NCBI GenBank assembly: GCA_947629115.1
Contig: CANRCL010000033.1
Location: 1-10,427 of the forward strand
Direction: 5' to 3'
DNA length: 10,427 nt
DNA from: an uncultured Bacilli bacterium
GTDB taxonomy: Bacteria; Bacillota_I; Bacilli_A; RF39; UBA660
Below the pieces are notes generated by a model. The model was not told where the DNA came from. It searched no databases and was given only the letters and a program-made list of their open reading frames with translations. A program made the position numbers and the translations under genes. Below are positions 6,493-10,427 of the stretch, piece after piece. Position 1 is the stretch's first letter. The number at the start of each line of letters is the position of its first letter.

Positions 6493-6576
6493 ACTTTAAA
6501 AAAGTCAATACGTTCACTTTAAATTAGTCGGCACTTTCACTTTAAAAAAGTCGATATATTCACTTTAAATTAGTCG
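6493..6576. repeat. Tandem array of four 23-base repeats at the truA 3' end
   Basis: ACTTTAAA recurs at 6493, 6516, 6539 and 6562, exactly 23 bases apart, each within a unit of the form ACTTTAAAwwAGTC plus a variable tail. The two central bases alternate AA, TT, AA, TT, so the array is also a 46-base unit present twice. The last unit contains the truA stop codon. The AA version is a short palindrome (ACTTT, AAA, AAAGT). No function is known. The repeats have no CRISPR-like unique spacers. Confidence 0.85.
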
Positions 6577-7280
6577 AAATATTTAATTCTTTTTAAATAT
6601 AGTCCATTAGGGCTAAATGTCGGTAATCTTTTAGCAGTTTTTAACTCTAACATATCTTGAATATCTTGACTACTTACTTTACCTTTACCTACTTCTACTA
6701 AAGCCCCAACTAAATTACGAACCATATAACGATAAAAAGCGAACCCCGTAAATTCTAAATATAAAACATTATTAAATTTATAAATCCTTATTTTAGTAAT
6801 AGTTGTTTCATAATTTAATCTCTCTCCGGCTACAAAATTTTGAAAATTATGAGTACCTAAAAATAATTTGCTTACTTCTTTCATTTTGTTAATATCTAAT
6901 TTATTTCTAACAAAACCATAATAATTTTTATCTCTATTTCCCCTTAAATCAATTTTATAGACATAAGTCTTACTTTTAGCACTATGTCTAGCATGAAAAT
7001 CTGGGCCAACTTTTTTTATTTTCTTTATCTTAACATCTTCTAATATTTTATTGGCTTTCTTTTTTAAATCATAAATATTTTTATCTGTTTCAAAATGAAC
7101 AACTTGATATAAAGCATGAACATTAGCATCTGTTCTACCAGCACCCTTAATAATTATATTTTCATCTAAAATATTGCTAAATACTTCTTCTAAATATCCT
7201 TGAACATTTCTTACATTTTTTTGTCTTTGAAAGCCTTTAAATTTTGAACCATCATAAGATAAAACTACCATATATTTCAT
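6570..7280 (-). CDS. truA: tRNA pseudouridine(38-40) synthase TruA
   Basis: A 236-residue enzyme that isomerises uridine to pseudouridine at positions 38-40 of the tRNA anticodon arm. The catalytic Asp51 sits in GAGRTDANVHA, where Asn53 replaces the usual Gly of AGRTDxGVHA. Other conserved parts are DGSKFKGFQRQ (10-20), VQGYLEE (26-32), HARHSAKSKTYVYKI (96-110), FYRYMVRNLVGALVEVGKG (182-200) and the ending PNGLYLKRIKY. The ATG shares its A with the TAA stop of the upstream gene, and a GGAG lies nine bases before it within that gene, so translation is coupled. An alternative ATG at codon 4 is possible. The stop codon lies in the last unit of a 23-base tandem repeat. Confidence 0.95.
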   Translation of the reverse strand: MKYMVVLSYDGSKFKGFQRQKNVRNVQGYLEEVFSNILDENIIIKGAGRTDANVHALYQVVHFETDKNIYDLKKKANKILEDVKIKKIKKVGPDFHARHSAKSKTYVYKIDLRGNRDKNYYGFVRNKLDINKMKEVSKLFLGTHNFQNFVAGERLNYETTITKIRIYKFNNVLYLEFTGFAFYRYMVRNLVGALVEVGKGKVSSQDIQDMLELKTAKRLPTFSPNGLYLKRIKYFD

Positions 7281-7840
7281 TAAGATACACTCCGGTAAAT
7301 ATCTTTAATAAGTTCATATATATCTGTTGTTTCATTTATTCTTTTATTATCTTTATTAACATATTTGATAAAATCGACAATTTTAGGACATTTAGTATAA
7401 TTATACAAATTCATATCAAAAAAGTTATCTGTTTCATATAATATATCTTTATCTTTTAAAACAATAATCTTCTTTACTAAATTAAAAAATACTTTAACAT
7501 TATTATCTATAACGACAATTTTTTTACCATAACTATTTAATTTAACAAATAATTTTTTAAAATATTCTAATTCTTTATAATTTAATACTTGAGATAAATT
7601 ACCCATAATAATTATTTCATTATTAAGTTTAGTAGCCAGTTCTACTTTCCAAAGATCTGGTAAAGTTAAATCACTTAATTTTTTATCTTTATAATTTTCA
7701 TCTAATCCTACCATTTTTAAAGCCTTATCAATATTATTAATATTTAAATCTTTAACTACTTTATCTAAATCTAAATTACTTTTATAAGAACTAATAACCC
7801 CGATAATTCCATTATCTTTTAACATTTCTTTTATTTCCAT
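7280..7840 (-). CDS. Degenerate EcfA2-like ABC ATPase homologue lacking catalytic motifs
   Basis: A 186-residue protein that aligns by eye with the latter two thirds of an ECF-transporter ATPase (EcfA2) but cannot be an ATPase. The start, NGIIGVISSYKSNL, would match the strand and Q-loop region, so no Walker A is present. KALKMVGLDENYKDKKLSDL (39-58) matches the helical subdomain, but LSGGQ is replaced by LSDLTLPDLW. The Walker B site, normally ILDEP, is IIMGN (77-81), and the H-loop VTHD has become VIDN (110-113). The C-terminal IIVLKDKDILYETDNFF and PKIVDFIKYVNK keep the ECF-type tail. It overlaps the upstream gene by 10 bases and truA by one. The frame is open and coupled, so it may be a retained structural protein rather than a pseudogene. 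Homology is by eye only. Confidence 0.62.
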   Translation of the reverse strand: MEIKEMLKDNGIIGVISSYKSNLDLDKVVKDLNINNIDKALKMVGLDENYKDKKLSDLTLPDLWKVELATKLNNEIIIMGNLSQVLNYKELEYFKKLFVKLNSYGKKIVVIDNNVKVFFNLVKKIIVLKDKDILYETDNFFDMNLYNYTKCPKIVDFIKYVNKDNKRINETTDIYELIKDIYRSVS

Positions 7841-8283
7841 AAGTCACTCACTAAACTTTCTTTATCTAAATAAATTTTATTTACTAATTCATAATCTTTT
7901 AAAAGTAAAGATAATTCAACCATAAAAGGTAATTCTAAACCAATTCTTTTTAATAATTTTTCTTCTTTTAAAACATCTAAAGTAGAACCCTCAATTAAAA
8001 TATTTTCTTTATCATATACTATTAAATAATTAGTAAATAATACTTCTTCAATATTGTTAGTAATATTTATATAAGCAATATTATGTTCTTTAAGAGTATT
8101 AAAAAGATTTTTAATTTCTATATCATTTAATCTATTTAAAGCATTAAAAAATATTACTTTATCTTTAGTTAAAAGTTCATTTATATTATAATTATCACTT
8201 ACTAAAAAATAATCACTATATTTATTTAATAAGGCTTTATTTAAATTAGTACTTATTATAGAAACATCCGTTGTTATGTTCAT
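7831..8283 (-). CDS. Degenerate, shortened EcfA1-like ABC ATPase homologue
   Basis: A 150-residue protein whose second half closely resembles the end of EcfA1-type ECF ATPases: LKEHNIAYINITNNIEEVLF (64-83), LIVYDKENILIEGSTLDVL (87-105), IGLELPFMVELSLLL (114-128) and a final ESLVSDLWK. EcfA1 proteins are normally about 280 residues. Here the nucleotide-binding P-loop and the helical signature subdomain are absent. The Walker B equivalent is IFFNAL (44-49) instead of a hydrophobic-DEP motif, the D-loop equivalent is LND, and the H-loop His is Asn (ITNN). It starts at ATG with AGAGGGA upstream, overlapping the whiA stop region, and its 3' end overlaps the next gene by 10 bases. Position before truA matches the usual ecfA1-ecfA2-ecfT-truA order. 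ATP hydrolysis is not expected; function unknown. Confidence 0.62.
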   Translation of the reverse strand: MNITTDVSIISTNLNKALLNKYSDYFLVSDNYNINELLTKDKVIFFNALNRLNDIEIKNLFNTLKEHNIAYINITNNIEEVLFTNYLIVYDKENILIEGSTLDVLKEEKLLKRIGLELPFMVELSLLLKDYELVNKIYLDKESLVSDLWK

Positions 8284-8292
8284 AATATCCCT

Positions 8293-9189
8293 CTATTTCT
8301 TATTTTTTAAATAGTTTTCTTTAAATTTCTTAATGGCCCTAAAATGGTGATTAACTCCTGACTTCCCTACTTTATAATCTGTTTCCATACTTATAATATC
8401 TGCTAGTTCTTGCATTGATACTTCTGGATACTTTTGCCGATAAGAAATAATTATTTGTGTTTTTTCATCTAATAATCTTATTAAATCATTTTCTTCTAGA
8501 TAATTAATATCTTCTAATTGTTTTAAACCACTTTTAATTGTTTTTTCTTGATTAGCAATTTCACAATTATTAAGTCTATTAACCATATTTTTATGGTCCC
8601 GATAAATTCTTGTATCTTCAAATTCAAATAAGGAATTAATTGCGCGAAACATTTTTATTAAATCACTTATACATTCACTCATTTTAATATAAGCAATATA
8701 TTTATAACCTCTTTTAATAACTTTAGCATTTAATCTAAAATAATTTAATAATTTTGCAATATATTCTGCATCTTTTTCATTATTTAAAATATATTCTAAA
8801 TGATAACCGCTAGTTTTAGGATTAGAAACATTTCCAATTCCCAAGAATGCTCCTTTTAAAAAGGCTACTTTCTCTTCATCACTATCTAATATTGGCTTTT
8901 CTAATATAATATCTTTTAAATAATCAATTTTATCATTAAGTTCTAAAATATAAATTTGTTTTACCCGAAATCTTTTTTGAATTCTTACTATAATTTTAGG
9001 TTGAATACCATATGTTTCTTTAATTATTTTATAGATAAACCTAGTTACGGAAGCATTTTCTAAAGTTAAAGTTATTTTATCAGTTATAACTGAATTATAT
9101 TTTAAAAAAGCATCAATAATCCATCTATCTTCTATTTCATTATTTTCATTTTTACTAATTTCTTCTTTTAGTCTAGTCGTGAATGTCAT
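8293..9189 (-). CDS. whiA: WhiA-type DNA-binding regulator
   Basis: A 298-residue protein of the WhiA family, which in Firmicutes is linked to cell division and chromosome segregation and in Streptomyces to sporulation. An N-terminal LAGLIDADG-homing-endonuclease-like fold spans about 1-200 (FLKGAFLGIGNVSNP at 110-124), without nuclease function in this family. Then come the hinge motif MVNRLNNCEIAN (202-213) and a C-terminal helix-turn-helix (SMQELADIIS, then GKSGVNHHFRAIKKF, to about 290). The start is placed at the ATG at 9189 because GGTGA lies five bases before it and MTFTTRLKEEIS matches the family's usual opening; an in-frame ATG at 9201 has no ribosome binding site. It overlaps the end of yvcK by 17 bases, the conserved Firmicutes arrangement. 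Confidence 0.96.
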   Translation of the reverse strand: MTFTTRLKEEISKNENNEIEDRWIIDAFLKYNSVITDKITLTLENASVTRFIYKIIKETYGIQPKIIVRIQKRFRVKQIYILELNDKIDYLKDIILEKPILDSDEEKVAFLKGAFLGIGNVSNPKTSGYHLEYILNNEKDAEYIAKLLNYFRLNAKVIKRGYKYIAYIKMSECISDLIKMFRAINSLFEFEDTRIYRDHKNMVNRLNNCEIANQEKTIKSGLKQLEDINYLEENDLIRLLDEKTQIIISYRQKYPEVSMQELADIISMETDYKVGKSGVNHHFRAIKKFKENYLKNKK

Positions 9190-10141
9190 TTTTTTCACCA
9201 TCCATTAAATAGGAAAATATTAAATAAGCAGTTTTTAATGAATCGTGACGATAAACATTTTCTTCTATTTTAAATAATTTATCTTGAATAACGTACTTTC
9301 CTAATTTTTTTACTTCATCAATATCTAATATAACTGGGTCTTTTTGTTCTTTTTTAGAATATTTTTTAACTAATTCAGAATTCATTTTAGTATTATTAGC
9401 CACAACTATATCTATGGAATTTTTACCTAAATATTCCTCTAATAATTTGATATGGTCACTTACTTTAAAATTATCTGTTTCTCCTGGTTGTGTAAATAAA
9501 TTACATATATATAATTTTTTGGCTTTGCTTCCTTTTATTATGTTGTTTAATTTTTTATTAAGTAAATGAGGAATGATACTTGTATATATACTTCCTGATG
9601 AAAAAATAATTAAATTGGCTTTTTTAACGGCATCAATTACTTTTGGGTTAACTTCTATTTCTTTAGAATATTCAATTCTTTCAATAACTTTTTTGGTTTT
9701 AGTTATTTGCTCTTCACCAACTAATCTTTTTCCATCTTGAGTTAAACCAACTAAATCTACTGTATCTTCTGTTAAAGGTAAGACATTACCTTTAGTATTT
9801 AGTAATGATTCTAATATAGGTAAAGATTTATCAAAATTACCCTTTAAATCTAAAAGAGCCGTTAATAAAAGATTTTTTATTGAATGATTACCTAATGATT
9901 TAGATTTAGTAAAACGATAATTCATTAAATTTTTTAAATCATCATCACATTCACTCATTGCTAAAAGCACTTTAGATATATCACCAACAGCAGGAATGTT
10001 ATAATCTTTTCTTACTCTTCCAGTACTACCACCATTATCAGATACGGAAACAACTGCTGTTATATCTAAAGGAAATAGTTTTAAGCCTTTTAACATTTGA
10101 GATAATCCACTACCTCCACCAAAAATTACTACTTTTTTCAT
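9173..10141 (-). CDS. yvcK: YvcK/CofD-like protein (gluconeogenesis factor, UDP-sugar binding)
   Basis: A 322-residue cytoplasmic protein of the YvcK branch of the CofD-like family, which in Bacillus is required for growth on gluconeogenic carbon sources and for normal cell shape and binds UDP-sugars. Family motifs are complete: FGGGSGLSQMLKGLK (7-21), SVSDNGGSTGRVR (32-44), PAVGDISKVLLA (50-61), GNHSIKNLLLTALL (84-97), PLTEDTVDL (near 120), FSSGSIYTSIIPHLL (180-194) and FTQPGETDNF (216-225). The ATG has AGGTGA seven bases upstream. It heads the yvcK-whiA pair. The rapZ gene that usually precedes it in Firmicutes is absent from this position; a terminator and an unrelated gene fragment lie there instead, so transcription probably begins in the preceding 60 bases. 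Confidence 0.96.
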   Translation of the reverse strand: MKKVVIFGGGSGLSQMLKGLKLFPLDITAVVSVSDNGGSTGRVRKDYNIPAVGDISKVLLAMSECDDDLKNLMNYRFTKSKSLGNHSIKNLLLTALLDLKGNFDKSLPILESLLNTKGNVLPLTEDTVDLVGLTQDGKRLVGEEQITKTKKVIERIEYSKEIEVNPKVIDAVKKANLIIFSSGSIYTSIIPHLLNKKLNNIIKGSKAKKLYICNLFTQPGETDNFKVSDHIKLLEEYLGKNSIDIVVANNTKMNSELVKKYSKKEQKDPVILDIDEVKKLGKYVIQDKLFKIEENVYRHDSLKTAYLIFSYLMDGEKNDIHD

Positions 10142-10159
10142 ATATATATCACCTAATTA

Positions 10160-10188
10160 ATTTTATTTTTGCTTCAAAACTATTTTAA
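10160..10188 (-). promoter_or_regulatory. Candidate promoter for the yvcK-whiA-truA operon
   Basis: The minus strand reads TTAAAA (10188-10183), 17 bases, then TAAAAT (10165-10160). These match four and five of the six consensus bases. It lies between the upstream terminator and yvcK, where a promoter is needed. The start would fall at the AGGTGA ribosome binding site. AT-richness makes chance matches likely. Confidence 0.4.
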
Positions 10189-10190
10189 CA

Positions 10191-10221
10191 CAAATAATAA
10201 AACTAGCCAATATTGACTAGT
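10191..10221 (-). terminator. Terminator of the truncated GC-rich gene at the right edge
   Basis: The minus strand reads ACTAGTCAATATTGGCTAGT (10221-10202), a nine-pair inverted repeat with one G-U pair, followed by TTTATTATTTG. It lies 22 bases after the stop codon of the gene at 10244-10427 and insulates yvcK from it. The stem can form on either strand, but the T tract is on the minus side. Confidence 0.65.
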
Positions 10222-10243
10222 AATTTTAATAAATTAAGATTAA

Positions 10244-10427
10244 TTATTTGGTGGCGAGAACAAGGCGTGTTCCAATGTTGATATCAAAAGCACCAGTGTA
10301 CCAAGCAAAGTAAAATTGCCCTGCCACACCGCCATCACCATAAAATCCACCTCGACCAAACCAAGGACCATTAGAATCAACAAAAGTCGATAGGTCGGTA
10401 TACCAACTACTATGATATCTTAATGTA
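10244..10427 (-). CDS. C-terminal end of a C-type-lectin/FGE-like surface or variable protein (5' part outside window)
   Basis: Only the last 60 residues and a TAA stop are present; the gene continues past the right edge. The sequence is rich in Trp, Gly, Tyr and Phe: SSWYTDLSTFV, GPWFGRGGFYGDGG, VAGQFYFAWYTGAF, then INIGTRLVLATK. The pattern RGG, Gly/Asp-rich turn, AGxF, aromatic stretch and a terminal IGxRLVLA resembles the end of formylglycine-generating-enzyme-like C-type-lectin domains, seen in bacterial surface proteins, phage tail adhesins and diversity-generating retroelement targets. Base composition is unlike the rest: by hand count 76 of 177 bases from 10251 on are G or C (43 percent), against an evidently much lower figure elsewhere. 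That suggests recent transfer or special selection. No reverse transcriptase or template repeat lies inside the window. The fold call is by pattern only. Confidence 0.6.
   Translation of the reverse strand, partial: TLRYHSSWYTDLSTFVDSNGPWFGRGGFYGDGGVAGQFYFAWYTGAFDINIGTRLVLATK

Noticed and set aside
6493..6576. 23-base repeats as a CRISPR array
   Set aside because: The units are directly tandem with only a few variable bases; there are no unique spacers of 25-40 bases and no cas gene nearby.
7244..7441. A 65-codon plus-strand frame
   Set aside because: It is antisense to truA and the EcfA2-like gene, Ile/Phe-rich as expected from the complement of Lys/Asn codons, and has no ribosome binding site.
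7280..8283. A single frameshifted EcfA ATPase split in two frames
   Set aside because: Each frame has its own Walker-B-like, H-loop-like and C-terminal ECF-type region, so they are two paralogues in series rather than halves of one protein.
9190..9201. Upstream ATG start for whiA (adds MVKK)
   Set aside because: No ribosome binding site precedes it; GGTGA within these bases instead serves the ATG at 9189, where the family's conserved sequence begins.

Overview
The window reads as chromosomal DNA of a very AT-rich, low-GC Gram-positive bacterium, probably one of the Bacilli- or Mollicutes-related gut lineages. Support comes from the strong A+T bias, the Firmicutes-type gene neighbourhoods (yvcK-whiA and truA-rplM-rpsI), AGGAGG/AGGTGA-type ribosome binding sites, and the absence of TGA stops. 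All but one gene lie on the minus strand. The lineage is inferred from content; no database was searched.

Right end (transcription runs right to left). At 10244-10427 is the last 60 codons of a truncated gene. It encodes a Trp/Gly/Tyr-rich C-type-lectin/FGE-like tail, is far more GC-rich than the rest, and is closed by a terminator. Then comes a tightly packed run: yvcK, whiA, two short proteins that look like catalytically dead remnants of the ECF-transporter ATPases EcfA1 and EcfA2, and truA. Neighbouring genes overlap or nearly touch, so they are probably one coupled transcript. The ecfA1-ecfA2-ecfT-truA-rplM-rpsI order is familiar in Firmicutes. Here ecfT is gone and both ATPases have lost the Walker A, signature, Walker B and H-loop residues.

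Between truA and rplM is a 283-base gap holding a 23-base tandem repeat array, a weak hairpin, a perfect consensus sigma-A promoter (TTGACA, 17 bases, TATAAT) and a roughly 70-base leader with a stable hairpin. This drives the rplM-rpsI ribosomal protein operon, which ends at a strong terminator.

The middle holds single genes: a family-6-type hypoxanthine/deoxyinosine DNA glycosylase, a small membrane-anchored secreted protein with its own promoter and terminator, and a CwlD-like N-acetylmuramoyl-L-alanine amidase. The amidase converges on and overlaps the only plus-strand gene, a zinc-dependent phospholipase C-like protein with no export signal.

The left end is a three-gene minus-strand operon: an Abi_2-type HEPN protein, a membrane-anchored HtrA-like serine protease and an RDD-family membrane protein. 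Each downstream ribosome binding site is embedded in the end of the preceding gene, and a terminator closes the operon. The Abi and phospholipase-like genes diverge from a shared 125-base region with two extended -10 promoters.
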